52,319 nucleotides of DNA from an uncultured Ruminococcus sp. Lineage in GTDB: Bacteria; Bacillota; Clostridia; Oscillospirales; Ruminococcaceae. Below are positions 36,541-44,283 of this stretch, piece by piece. The DNA is taken from assembly GCA_902762785.1 (NCBI GenBank), contig CACWPL010000019.1:1-52319 (forward strand), read 5' to 3'. Under the pieces are notes generated by a model. That model did not search any database. It saw only the letters and a list, made by a program, of their open reading frames with translations, and was not told the DNA's origin. Numbering within the stretch: position 1 is the stretch's first letter; every line of letters begins with the position of its first letter. A program made the translations under genes and the position numbers.

Positions 36541-36633
36541 CGTCATCACCCCCATCCTTATCTTTTGAGATGCCATGCATGACCGTTCTCACTCCTACAA
36601 ACACCGGGCGCGCCGCGCGTGTGACACGACGAA

Positions 36634-36655
36634 CGCCCTCCGCGATGGGAGGGCG
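36634..36655 (-). terminator. Hairpin after the DUF6688-like gene
   Basis: CGCCCTCC/GGAGGGCG 8-bp stem with a 6-nt loop just after the stop codon; weak T content downstream. Confidence 0.6.
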
Positions 36656-36661
36656 CCTGTC

Positions 36662-37798
36662 TCACTGGATCTTCCGATACTTCTGCCCGGTATACTGCAC
36701 GGCGATGCGGCTCTCGGGGCGCAGGTCGAACAGATAGAGCGTCAGCAAAAACGCCCATTCGAGGGGCTTCATCAGCACATAGACCATGTCTGCCCGAAAC
36801 GGCGTCGTGATGTGGCGCGAGATGGGGTAGCCATAGCGGTCATACGCGCGCCGGATCACGCGATGGACGCCCGGGGCCGTGTCCTCGAGCCAGTCCTCGA
36901 AGGCGTTCGCGATGCAGAGCTGGCGGTTCACGATGATCCTCTCCCCGCGGCGCAGCCCCATCCGCGTCGGCTTGACGAGCTTACGGTGACCGCCTGCCGC
37001 GACCGTGCAGAGGTAGTGCCCGTCGTAGACCTCCGGGGGCGGCGGGGTCTGCTGAGAGAACGTCCACTCGGCCGTGTCCGTGAACGCCTTGACCATCGCT
37101 GCCGGCCCCTGCCCCGTCAGCACGAGCACGATCATCAGCACCCCGATCAGCGGCACCATCCCCACGAGCCCGAGCAGCAGCCACCCGCACGGCATCCGCA
37201 AAAGCCGCGCGATATGGCCATTGAGACCAGTCTCCGGGACGTCGTCCTCTTTCATATAAGAGAGCTGCGCGGCCGCCTCGTCCCGCAGGAGGCGGACCGA
37301 GATCAGGTAGACGTTCAGCGGGAAGACCCACGTTATGACCATCAGCATCTCGTCAAAGCCGTGGATCCATGTTTGCAGGACGTAGCACAGCGCCAGCACG
37401 TCCCCCAGCATCACCATCGCGATCAGCAGCGCGGACACGAGCGGCGGGCGCCTCATCGAGAGCGTACACTGCATCACGATCATCGCGATGCCGCAAAGCA
37501 GCATCGTGATCCAGACCCACGCGCCACATTCGCTCGCGATCAGCTCATGCACCTCATCGCTGAGGCCGTCGATGATGACCGGCTCATACCATGGCGTGTC
37601 CGTGACGCCGGCGAACAGCGCCCAGAGCCACGAGAGCGCCGCCCCTGCCGTGAGCGTGACGAGCGTGAAGACACAGCGCTTGCCGCGCTTCTCGAGCGTT
37701 GCCCACGGGTGCCAGAGCGCGCGGATGTTGTAGATCGTGACCCAGATCGGCGTCACGATGCAGAACGCGATCAGCAGGATGTAGAAGCCCGTCTCCAT
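36662..37798 (-). CDS. DUF6688-like multi-spanning membrane protein
   Basis: 378 aa. Six or seven hydrophobic helices, then a C-terminal conserved block HYLCTVAAGGHRKLVKPTRMG, RIIVNRQLCIANAFEDWLED and MKPLEWAFLLTLYLFDLRPESRIAVQYTGQ that I associate with DUF6688. No enzymatic motif is recognised. Transcribed alone from a consensus promoter. Confidence 0.65.
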   Translation of the reverse strand: METGFYILLIAFCIVTPIWVTIYNIRALWHPWATLEKRGKRCVFTLVTLTAGAALSWLWALFAGVTDTPWYEPVIIDGLSDEVHELIASECGAWVWITMLLCGIAMIVMQCTLSMRRPPLVSALLIAMVMLGDVLALCYVLQTWIHGFDEMLMVITWVFPLNVYLISVRLLRDEAAAQLSYMKEDDVPETGLNGHIARLLRMPCGWLLLGLVGMVPLIGVLMIVLVLTGQGPAAMVKAFTDTAEWTFSQQTPPPPEVYDGHYLCTVAAGGHRKLVKPTRMGLRRGERIIVNRQLCIANAFEDWLEDTAPGVHRVIRRAYDRYGYPISRHITTPFRADMVYVLMKPLEWAFLLTLYLFDLRPESRIAVQYTGQKYRKIQ

Positions 37799-37827
37799 TT
37801 GGATCCCCCCTATCGGATGATAGGTCT

Positions 37828-37856
37828 ATTATAGCACAGGGCATCCCGTTTGTCAA
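37828..37856 (-). promoter_or_regulatory. Promoter of the DUF6688-like gene
   Basis: Perfect minus-strand TTGACA (37856-37851), 17-bp spacer, TATAAT (37833-37828). Confidence 0.9.
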
Positions 37857-37891
37857 TAGGATTTTATCTTTTTTCGATAAATTATAAATGC

Positions 37892-37921
37892 AAAACAGCA
37901 CGTCTCCGAAGAGACGTGCTG
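37892..37921 (-). terminator. Terminator of the relQ-like gene
   Basis: 11-bp stem CAGCACGTCTC/GAGACGTGCTG with a 4-nt loop, then minus-strand TTTT. Confidence 0.9.
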
Positions 37922-37926
37922 ATCCA

Positions 37927-38628
37927 TCATTGCAGCATGGAGCGGATGCTCTGCATCTTCTCGTCCCACGCGGCGCTCTCCTCGGCGCAGGCCTTGAGGT
38001 CGTCGGCGAGGGCGGCGAGGGTCTCGGGCGGGAGGTCCTTCTTGTAGCGGAGCTTGTGCTCGAGGCTCGCCCAGAAGTCCATCGCCAGCGTGCGGAGCTG
38101 TACCTCGGCCTTGACGGGGCGCTTCTCGTTCTCCAGGAAGATCGGGACCTCCACGATCAGGTGCAGGCTGCGGTAGCCATTGGGCTTTGGATTCGCGATG
38201 TAGTCCTTGCGCTCGAGGAGGGTGATGTCATCCTGGCGCAGGAAGCAGTCGGCGAGCTTGTAGATGTCCGCCCGAAACGAGCAGACCACGCGGATCCCCG
38301 CGATGTCGTAAAGATGCTCCTCGATCGAGGCCAGGTCGTGCGGGATGCCCAGCTTGCTGACCTTGTGCATGATGCTGCCATAGCTCTTGATCCGCGACTG
38401 GATGAACTCGATCGGGTCGTTCTCGCCGCGCAGCGAGAACTGCTCGTCGAGCACCCGGAACTTCGTCTCGATCTCCATGATCGCGCAACGATAATAAGAG
38501 AAGAACTGCTGGATCGGGAGCATGTCCGATTCAACGCTCTGGATAAACTGCGCCTCGGTCATGTCGGGGTCGTTCATGCGGTCGAGGAGCGCGCTGAGGG
38601 TCTCGCGATCGGTCATCCTGTCTGCCAT
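37927..38628 (-). CDS. Small alarmone synthetase (RelQ-like)
   Basis: 233 aa. Makes (p)ppGpp from ATP and GTP/GDP; single synthetase domain without hydrolase, TGS or ACT domains. Motifs: IKSYGSIMHKVSKLGI, HLYDIAGIRVVCSFRADIYKLA, DYIANPKPNGYRSLHLIVEVP (the catalytic/GDP-binding core), and VKAEVQLRTLAMDFWASLEHKLRYKK (the catalytic Glu). GGAAG precedes the ATG. Single gene with its own promoter and terminator; divergent from the GH25 gene. Confidence 0.93.
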   Translation of the reverse strand: MADRMTDRETLSALLDRMNDPDMTEAQFIQSVESDMLPIQQFFSYYRCAIMEIETKFRVLDEQFSLRGENDPIEFIQSRIKSYGSIMHKVSKLGIPHDLASIEEHLYDIAGIRVVCSFRADIYKLADCFLRQDDITLLERKDYIANPKPNGYRSLHLIVEVPIFLENEKRPVKAEVQLRTLAMDFWASLEHKLRYKKDLPPETLAALADDLKACAEESAAWDEKMQSIRSMLQ

Positions 38629-38667
38629 GGGGCCACTTCCTTTCGGGCTTTTCAGTCATTTTTTATC

Positions 38668-38696
38668 ATTATAACACATCCCATCCGAAAATGCAA
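38668..38696 (-). promoter_or_regulatory. Promoter of the relQ-like gene
   Basis: Minus-strand TTGCAT (38696-38691), 17-bp spacer, TATAAT (38673-38668). Confidence 0.8.
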
Positions 38697-38752
38697 GTGG
38701 TCGGCCCGATCGGATAGGATACTGGCAAAGTATAAACCTACCGTATCTTTCT

Positions 38753-38800
38753 TGTAACTCTTTTGTAATTTATAACGCGTTACATTACATTTTCATTACA
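38753..38800. promoter_or_regulatory. Two WalR-like boxes upstream of the GH25 lysozyme
   Basis: Plus strand TGTAAC-N5-TGTAAT at 38753-38769, and minus strand TGTAAT-N5-TGTAAT at 38800-38784. Both fit the WalR (YycF) consensus TGTWAH-N5-TGTWAH, known in Firmicutes for cell-wall hydrolase genes. They lie about 80-130 bp upstream of the -35 of the lysozyme gene. Confidence 0.6.
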
Positions 38801-38882
38801 ACTTATGTACATGTGAAATGGCTATTTTCAGCCATCCCTGTTTTTTCGACACAAAAAAATGTAATTTTTTCCCTAAAATCCC

Positions 38883-38911
38883 TTGACAAAGATTACTGTC
38901 TGTGTTATAAT
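38883..38911 (+). promoter_or_regulatory. Promoter of the GH25 gene
   Basis: Perfect TTGACA (38883-38888), 17-bp spacer, TATAAT (38906-38911). Confidence 0.9.
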
Positions 38912-38917
38912 TTAGAA

Positions 38918-39106
38918 GGTCATATACAAAATGGATATGACCCACTACAGGGATCCTCCTTGTAGAGCGCAGCCGACCGGGCTGCGGAGGAACAGGAGCT
39001 GCCGCACCATGAGCGGCCTTCACTAAGATCATATTTTGCTGGACGCACCGCGACGGTGCCTCCGCACAAAGCTGCCGTTCAGGGCAGCAGAAGGGAGTCA
39101 TCCAAC
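38918..39106 (+). promoter_or_regulatory. Long structured 5' leader of the GH25 gene
   Basis: About 190 nt with at least four hairpins in a row: CGCAGCC/GGCTGCG with outer TCCTC/GAGGA arms, GCCGC/GCGGC, GCACCG/CGGTGC, and GCTGCC/GGGCAGC ending just before the ribosome site. No classical terminator hairpin with a T-run. It does not match a riboswitch consensus I can recall; a translation-level regulator is possible. Confidence 0.45.
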
Positions 39107-40924
39107 ATGATATCTGGTAAGAACAGTGTCCGAAAACAGATCCTGACCAAGCTCACTGCCATGGCAGCCGCCGCTGTGCTCTCTGTACAGGCCATCGGCG
39201 CCGGCACGCTGGTCTTTGCGGCCGATACCGCTGCTGCGGAGCAGGCTGCTGTCGAAGCGCAGTTCGAGCTTTATAAGTATGAAGACCCGGAGCGGTTCCG
39301 CGTGGTGGACGACCTCGCGACCGCCATCCCCACGAGCATCGCGGGCGTCACCCATAATGCCCGCTTCGCCGATGCGGAGAAGCGACTCGGTGTGGACGTC
39401 TCCAAGTACCAGAGTACCATCGACTGGAGCAAGGCTGCTGCTGACGGCCTGGATTTCGCCATCGTCCGCATGGGCTACCGCGGCTACGGTGCCAGCGGTA
39501 CGCTCGTCACCGACCCGAAGTTCCGCACCAACATCGAGGGCGCGGCTGCTGCCGGTCTGGATGTCGGCGCCTACTTCTTCACGCAGGCGATCACCGTCGC
39601 TGAGGCAGTCGAGGAGGCCAACTTCCTCCTGAAGGCGCTGGACGGCTTCCCGCTGACGCTGCCTGTCTACATCGACATGGAGGACATCACCTACGCCTCC
39701 GGCCGTATGGACAACGCCAAGCTGACCATCGCCACCCGCACGGCCATCGCGGAAGCCTTCTGCAGCACCATCGAGGCCGCCGGCTACAAGGCTGGTGTCT
39801 ATGCGAGCAAGTCCTACCTGCTCAATAAGCTCGATCCCGATGCGCTCTCGCAGAAGCACTATATCTGGCTCGCACATTATATCACTGCCACCAACTACAC
39901 CGGCGATTATGACACCTGGCAGTTCTCCGACCGCGGTACCATCGCCGGTATCCCCGGTAAGGTCGATCTGGATGTCCGTTACGTCTTCCCTGACGGTCAG
40001 GCCCCCACGGAGCCTGTGACCGACCTCGTGACCGACCTCGTGACCGAGCCCGTTGAGGAGCCTTCTACCGAGCCTGTAGAGGAGCCGTCTGAGCCGATCG
40101 TGACCACCACGGCACCTGTCATGACAGACGCCGCCGAGGCTCCCACGGAGCCTGTGGAAGAGCCCACCGAGACGATCGTGACCACGACGCGCCCGCAGCT
40201 CACTGCCACCAAGCCCACCGAGACGACGACCGTCGCACCGACTGAGGGCTCGCTCCTGGATGTGCCCGTCGACTTCGGCGATGAGGAGGCAACGCTCTCC
40301 ATCGGCGATACTGTGAAGTTCTTCATGATCGGCAGCGGCGACATCACCTACACCTCCTCTGACAAGAACGTCGCGACCGTTGACGAGAACGGCAATGTGA
40401 CCGCGCTGCGCAAGGGCGTGACCACCATCACCGCCGCCTCCTCCAACGGCACGTCTGATACCATCGAGATCACCGTCAGCATGCCCATCCATGTTGCGCT
40501 GAACTATTCCGCCCTGATCTTCAGCGGCGCCGGCGACACGGCCCTCCTCTCCACGGAGGACGGCACGGCGGTCAAGCTCACCAGCACCGACGAGAAGGTC
40601 GTGACCGTTTCGGATGACGGTACTGTCGAGGCCGTCGGCCAGGGCGCTGCATCGGTCATCGCGACCGACAGCGAGGGCAACACCGCTGTATGCAGTGTCA
40701 TCGTCTGCGAGCAGCTCAAGCCCGGTGACACCAACGGCGACGGCGTGGCCAATGCAATAGATGCCTCCGAGATCCTCATCTACACGACCGCGCAGGCGCT
40801 CGGCAAGGCAGCGGTCCTGTCTGAGACACAGATGGCTGTTTACGACTACAATGGCGATGGCGAGATCAATGCCATCGATGCGAGCCTCCTGCTCGCAGAC
40901 AGCACGACCAACGCCGTTCGATAA
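39107..40924 (+). CDS. Secreted GH25 lysozyme with Ig-like and dockerin modules
   Basis: 605 aa. Signal peptide (1-39, after GTLVFAA). The GH25 muramidase domain (about 100-305) has GVDVSKYQSTIDWSKAA, FAIVRMGYRG, VGAYFFTQA, the catalytic PVYIDMEDI and YDTWQFSDRG. A Thr/Pro/Glu linker follows (VTDLVTDLVTEPVEEPS), then two Ig-like (BIG2) domains (ATVDENGNVTALRKGVTTITA; DGTVEAVGQGAASVIA), and a dockerin-type pair (PGDTNGDGVANAIDASEIL and YDYNGDGEINAIDASLLL). It hydrolyses peptidoglycan, perhaps for remodelling or competition. The ATG at 39107 follows AGAAGGGAG. Confidence 0.88.
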   Translation: MISGKNSVRKQILTKLTAMAAAAVLSVQAIGAGTLVFAADTAAAEQAAVEAQFELYKYEDPERFRVVDDLATAIPTSIAGVTHNARFADAEKRLGVDVSKYQSTIDWSKAAADGLDFAIVRMGYRGYGASGTLVTDPKFRTNIEGAAAAGLDVGAYFFTQAITVAEAVEEANFLLKALDGFPLTLPVYIDMEDITYASGRMDNAKLTIATRTAIAEAFCSTIEAAGYKAGVYASKSYLLNKLDPDALSQKHYIWLAHYITATNYTGDYDTWQFSDRGTIAGIPGKVDLDVRYVFPDGQAPTEPVTDLVTDLVTEPVEEPSTEPVEEPSEPIVTTTAPVMTDAAEAPTEPVEEPTETIVTTTRPQLTATKPTETTTVAPTEGSLLDVPVDFGDEEATLSIGDTVKFFMIGSGDITYTSSDKNVATVDENGNVTALRKGVTTITAASSNGTSDTIEITVSMPIHVALNYSALIFSGAGDTALLSTEDGTAVKLTSTDEKVVTVSDDGTVEAVGQGAASVIATDSEGNTAVCSVIVCEQLKPGDTNGDGVANAIDASEILIYTTAQALGKAAVLSETQMAVYDYNGDGEINAIDASLLLADSTTNAVR

Positions 40925-40931
40925 GGACACG

Positions 40932-40966
40932 ATGGCGTCCCATATGTCATGGGACGCCATTCTTTT
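40932..40966 (+). terminator. Terminator after the GH25 gene
   Basis: 11-bp stem ATGGCGTCCCA/TGGGACGCCAT then TCTTTT. Confidence 0.9.
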
Positions 40967-40991
40967 CGCCTCTTGAAGATGATCGGATACG

Positions 40992-41024
40992 ACGACGCCC
41001 CTGCGTGTGCAGGGGCGTCGTTTT
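40992..41024. terminator. Second terminator between converging genes
   Basis: ACGACGCCCCTGC/GCAGGGGCGTCGT, 13-bp stem with a GTGT loop then TTTTC on the plus strand. It probably also stops the minus-strand metal transporter operon. Confidence 0.8.
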
Positions 41025-41035
41025 CATCGCTTCGG

Positions 41036-41566
41036 TCAGGCCTCGATCTCGGCATGCAGGAGCTGGATGTAGGTCGTGCCGCTCTCTACATAGGTGTCGA
41101 ACTCGCCGTGGATCGTGATGTCCGTGCCGACCTCGGGATAATCGTCAGGATAAACATAGTCCCCATCCAGGACGAACTCGATGCCCTGTGCGCAGCAGGC
41201 CGCTGCATCTGAGATCAGGACCGCAAAATAGTCCTTCTGGGTGTCAGGATCCTGGTAATAGGCGAACGTCCCGCGCGCGCGGACGGTCTTGCCGGCGAAC
41301 TCGTCCGCCTCATAGACCATGCTGTAGACCTCGGCATAGACCATATTGCTCTCGAGCATGGTCAGGTCGATGTCATAGTCACCGTTCGCGGCCATCTCCG
41401 GGGAGACGTCGACCTCGGGCGCAGGCGGTGCGGTCGTCTCCGCTGGGGCGACCGTCTCGGTGGCCTCCTGCTGGGCGATGATGCCGTCGATGTTCGAGGT
41501 GTTCGCACTGCATGCCGTCAGGCAGACGAGCGGGAGCAAGACAGCCGTCCTCATGATCTTGTTCAT
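41036..41566 (-). CDS. Lipoprotein of the metal ABC transporter operon
   Basis: 176 aa. Lipobox LTAC (Cys about 19) and an Ala/Thr/Pro spacer. The mature domain has GKTVRARGTFAYYQDPDTQKDYFAVLISDAAACCAQGIEFVL and IHGEFDTYVESGTTYIQLLHAEI, an OB-like fold with a Cys-Cys pair. Proteins like this often accompany zinc/manganese uptake systems in Clostridia. The ATG overlaps the permease stop (ATGA) and follows GGAGG. Binding of metal is inferred. Confidence 0.6.
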   Translation of the reverse strand: MNKIMRTAVLLPLVCLTACSANTSNIDGIIAQQEATETVAPAETTAPPAPEVDVSPEMAANGDYDIDLTMLESNMVYAEVYSMVYEADEFAGKTVRARGTFAYYQDPDTQKDYFAVLISDAAACCAQGIEFVLDGDYVYPDDYPEVGTDITIHGEFDTYVESGTTYIQLLHAEIEA

Positions 41567-42417
41567 ACACGAGTCCTCCCGATGATGACAGAAGTGATCC
41601 AAAAGCCCAAGAATACGACGATGTCGGCGGTCACGATGGTAGAGCCTACCGGCGTGGAGAACAGGATCGACAGCACGATCCCCACCGCCGCACAGACCAC
41701 CGAGATGACAGACGAGCAGATGATGACGCTCAAAAAGCTCTTGAACACGCGCATCGCCGAGAGCGCCGGGAAGATGATGAGCGCCGAGATCAGCAGCGAG
41801 CCGACCAGGTTCATCGCGAGCACGATGATGATGGCCGTGATGACTGCGATCACGAGGTTGTAGACGTTCGCCCGCACGCCGATGGCGGAGCAGAAGCTCT
41901 CATCGAACGTGACCGCGAAGATCTGATGGTAGAACAGCACGAACACCGTCAGCACGATCGCAGCCATGACGACGCAGACCGCCACGTCGCTCTTTTGGAG
42001 CGTCAGGATGGAGGTGGAGCCGAAGAGCGTGCTGCACACATCGCCGGAGATGTTCGCGGAGGTCGGGAAGAGGTTCATCAGCATATAGCCGATGGCCAGT
42101 GCGCCGACCGAGATCATCGCGACGGCGGCATCGCCCTTGATCTTGGTATTCTTGCCGGTACGCAGGAGCAGGACGGCGGAGAGGAGCGTCACCGGGAGGA
42201 CGATCGCCATGCGGTTCGTCAGTCCCGTGACGGCTGCCACGGCCATCGCGCCGAACGCGACGTGCGAGAGGCCGTCACCGATGAAGGAGAACCGCTTGAG
42301 CACGAGCGTCACACCGAGGAGCGAGGCGCAGAGCGCGATCAGCAGTCCCACCGCGAAGGCGTACCGTACAAAGGGATAGTTCACAAAATAATCGACCAGT
42401 GTCTGGAGACCGTTCAT
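41563..42417 (-). CDS. Metal ABC transporter permease (ZnuB/MntB family)
   Basis: 284 aa. Eight or nine hydrophobic helices; LKRFSFIGDGLSHVAFGAMAVAA is the ABC-3 family signature near the N-terminus. ATG at 42417 sits 1 bp after the ATPase stop; the longer frame to 42531 is not used. It forms the channel for a divalent metal, most likely zinc or manganese. Confidence 0.92.
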   Translation of the reverse strand: MNGLQTLVDYFVNYPFVRYAFAVGLLIALCASLLGVTLVLKRFSFIGDGLSHVAFGAMAVAAVTGLTNRMAIVLPVTLLSAVLLLRTGKNTKIKGDAAVAMISVGALAIGYMLMNLFPTSANISGDVCSTLFGSTSILTLQKSDVAVCVVMAAIVLTVFVLFYHQIFAVTFDESFCSAIGVRANVYNLVIAVITAIIIVLAMNLVGSLLISALIIFPALSAMRVFKSFLSVIICSSVISVVCAAVGIVLSILFSTPVGSTIVTADIVVFLGFWITSVIIGRTRV

Positions 42418-42418
42418 C

Positions 42419-43120
42419 TCATGCACCCCCTTCCGCAAGGAACGCCTTGCCGATGCTGCTCTCCTTGTAGGCATCGACTGTGCCGAAGAAGCGCTGTTTC
42501 CCGCCGCCGATGTGGAGGATGTGGGACGCATAGCGGACGGCAGCGTTCACGTCATGCGTGACCATGATGATGGTGATGCCGTCGCGGTTGAGCTTGGCGA
42601 TCAGCTCGTAGAGGTCGATCTGCGCCTTGGGGTCAAGGCCGGTGACGGGCTCGTCGAGCAGGAGCATGCTCCTCGTCGCGCAGAGCGCCCGTGCAAGGAG
42701 CACGCGCTGCTGCTGGCCGCCGGAGAGGTCGCGGTAGCAATGCCCCGCGAGGCTCGCGATGCCGAGCTGCTCCATGGTGCGGTCGGCGAGCGCCTTGTCC
42801 TCTGCGGAATAGAACGGTCGAAGCCCCATACGGGCGAGGCATCCCGACCGCACGATCTCGCGGACGGAGGCGGGAAAGTCCCGCTGGACGACCGTCTGCT
42901 GGGGCAGGTAGCCGATGCCGGTGAGGGCGGGGTCGCGCTCGATCTTCCCGCGCAGGACGGGCTTCAATCCGAGCAGCGCCTTGACGAGCGTGCTCTTGCC
43001 GGAGCCGTTCTCACCGAGGATGCACAGGCAGTCGCCCGTCTCGACGGTGAAGCTCAGGCCCTCGGTGACGACTCCGTCCTCATAGCCGAGGGTCGCGTCG
43101 ATGCATGTGATCTGTGCCAT
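42419..43120 (-). CDS. Metal ABC transporter ATP-binding protein
   Basis: 233 aa. Walker A GENGSGKST, Q-loop YLPQQ, signature LSGGQQQR, Walker B MLLLDEP and the switch His in VTHD are all present. Starts 1 bp after the binding-protein stop. It belongs to the zinc/manganese (ABC-3) subfamily by context. Confidence 0.95.
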   Translation of the reverse strand: MAQITCIDATLGYEDGVVTEGLSFTVETGDCLCILGENGSGKSTLVKALLGLKPVLRGKIERDPALTGIGYLPQQTVVQRDFPASVREIVRSGCLARMGLRPFYSAEDKALADRTMEQLGIASLAGHCYRDLSGGQQQRVLLARALCATRSMLLLDEPVTGLDPKAQIDLYELIAKLNRDGITIIMVTHDVNAAVRYASHILHIGGGKQRFFGTVDAYKESSIGKAFLAEGGA

Positions 43121-43121
43121 T

Positions 43122-44105
43122 TCAGTCCAATGCCTCTTTCAGTGTGTCACGATTCTGCATCATGAGGGAGATATACGTCGCGCCGTCCGCGATCTGCTGG
43201 TCGCTCACGGATTGCAGCGAGTTCAGGGCGACGATGCCCTGGTCCTTCGTCTGGGTGTTCTCGATGACGGTGCGGGCGATGGAATCATCGGAGTTCTCGA
43301 GGATGAAGACGTTCTTCACGCCCAGCTCGTCGATCTTGTTCGCAAGGAAGACGATCGTCTCGAAGCTGGCCTCCGTCTCCGCGGAGCATCCGGGGAACGC
43401 CGCGTAGTAGTCGAAGCCGTAGTCCTCGACGAAATAGCGGAACGGGAACCGGTCACAGAAGACGAGCGTCTCCTGGTCGGCATCGAGGGTCAGGAACGCC
43501 TCATCGAGCGCCATCAGCTCCTGGGCATAGGCGCCGAGATCGGCGGTATACGCCTCGGAATGGTCCGGGTCGAGGGTGCAGAGCGCCTTGGTGATGGACT
43601 GGCAGATGGTCGTCGCGTTGTTGACGGAGAGCCAAACGTGCTCGTCATATGCGGGGCCTTCGTCCTCGTCCGTCTCCTCTTCCTCGGGCATCATGCCCTC
43701 CTTGACCTCCTCCTCGCGCGCGGCATCGCCGACCTCGTCGAGCATGCACAGGCAGATCCGCTCCTGCCCGTCCGAATCGGCGATGGCGTCCGCGACCCAT
43801 GTCTCGGACTCGCCGCCGACATAGATCAGCAGGTCGCAGGCCGCGATGTCGGCCATGTCCTTGGCAGTGGGACGGTAATTGTGCATGTCCACACCGCTCG
43901 ACAGGAGGTAGGTGATCTCGACGTCAGAATTGGACTGGGTCAGTGTTTTTGCCCAATCATAGGCAGGAAAGCTCGTGCATACGATGCGGAGCGCATCGCT
44001 GTCCGGCGCGCTCCCCTGCCCCGCGCACCCCGTCAAGGCGGCGAGCAGCGCGGCAGCGGTCAGACCGGCGAGCAGGCGGATGATGTCATTTCTCTTGCTA
44101 TCCAT
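43122..44105 (-). CDS. Metal-binding lipoprotein of an ABC transporter (ZnuA/AdcA-like)
   Basis: 327 aa. Signal peptide with lipobox LTGC, then VCTSFPAYDWAKTL, GVDMHNYRPTAKD (first His ligand) and DEHVWLSVNNA (second His). The loop before the second His is strongly acidic (EEEETDEDEG) instead of the usual His-rich one. The third site, normally H-x-A-F, reads FCDRFPFRYFVEDYG, so a His ligand is replaced. The metal may therefore be manganese or zinc with an altered site. First gene of a four-gene operon; AAAGGAG precedes the ATG. Confidence 0.85.
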   Translation of the reverse strand: MDSKRNDIIRLLAGLTAAALLAALTGCAGQGSAPDSDALRIVCTSFPAYDWAKTLTQSNSDVEITYLLSSGVDMHNYRPTAKDMADIAACDLLIYVGGESETWVADAIADSDGQERICLCMLDEVGDAAREEEVKEGMMPEEEETDEDEGPAYDEHVWLSVNNATTICQSITKALCTLDPDHSEAYTADLGAYAQELMALDEAFLTLDADQETLVFCDRFPFRYFVEDYGFDYYAAFPGCSAETEASFETIVFLANKIDELGVKNVFILENSDDSIARTVIENTQTKDQGIVALNSLQSVSDQQIADGATYISLMMQNRDTLKEALD

Positions 44106-44148
44106 GGGGTCTCCTTTGCATGAAGCGACCGGCTTCTGCCGGTCTCGT

Positions 44149-44202
44149 GAAATTGATGATCATTTTCAATTTCTATTATACCACGTTTTTGGGATTTGTC
44201 AA
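44149..44202 (-). promoter_or_regulatory. Promoter and palindromic operator of the metal transporter operon
   Basis: Minus-strand TTGACA (44202-44197), 16-bp spacer, TATAAT (44180-44175). Immediately downstream, covering the start point, is a perfect 8-bp inverted repeat GAAATTGA-N9-TCAATTTC (44173-44149). This is where a Fur/Zur-type metal repressor would bind. Confidence 0.65.
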
Positions 44203-44229
44203 GCGTTATTCAAAAAAAGTATCACATGC

Positions 44230-44258
44230 TTGCATCGTCCTGGCTGATATGCTATAAT
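44230..44258 (+). promoter_or_regulatory. Promoter of the LRR gene pair
   Basis: TTGCAT (44230-44235), 17-bp spacer, TATAAT (44253-44258) with TGC before the -10. Confidence 0.7.
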
Positions 44259-44283
44259 AAAGGTAGCAAAAGGAGGCGATGCC

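Noticed and set aside
38918-39106. ydaO-type c-di-AMP or GEMM c-di-GMP riboswitch
   Set aside because: The conserved sequence blocks of those classes were not found; only the presence of several hairpins is supported.
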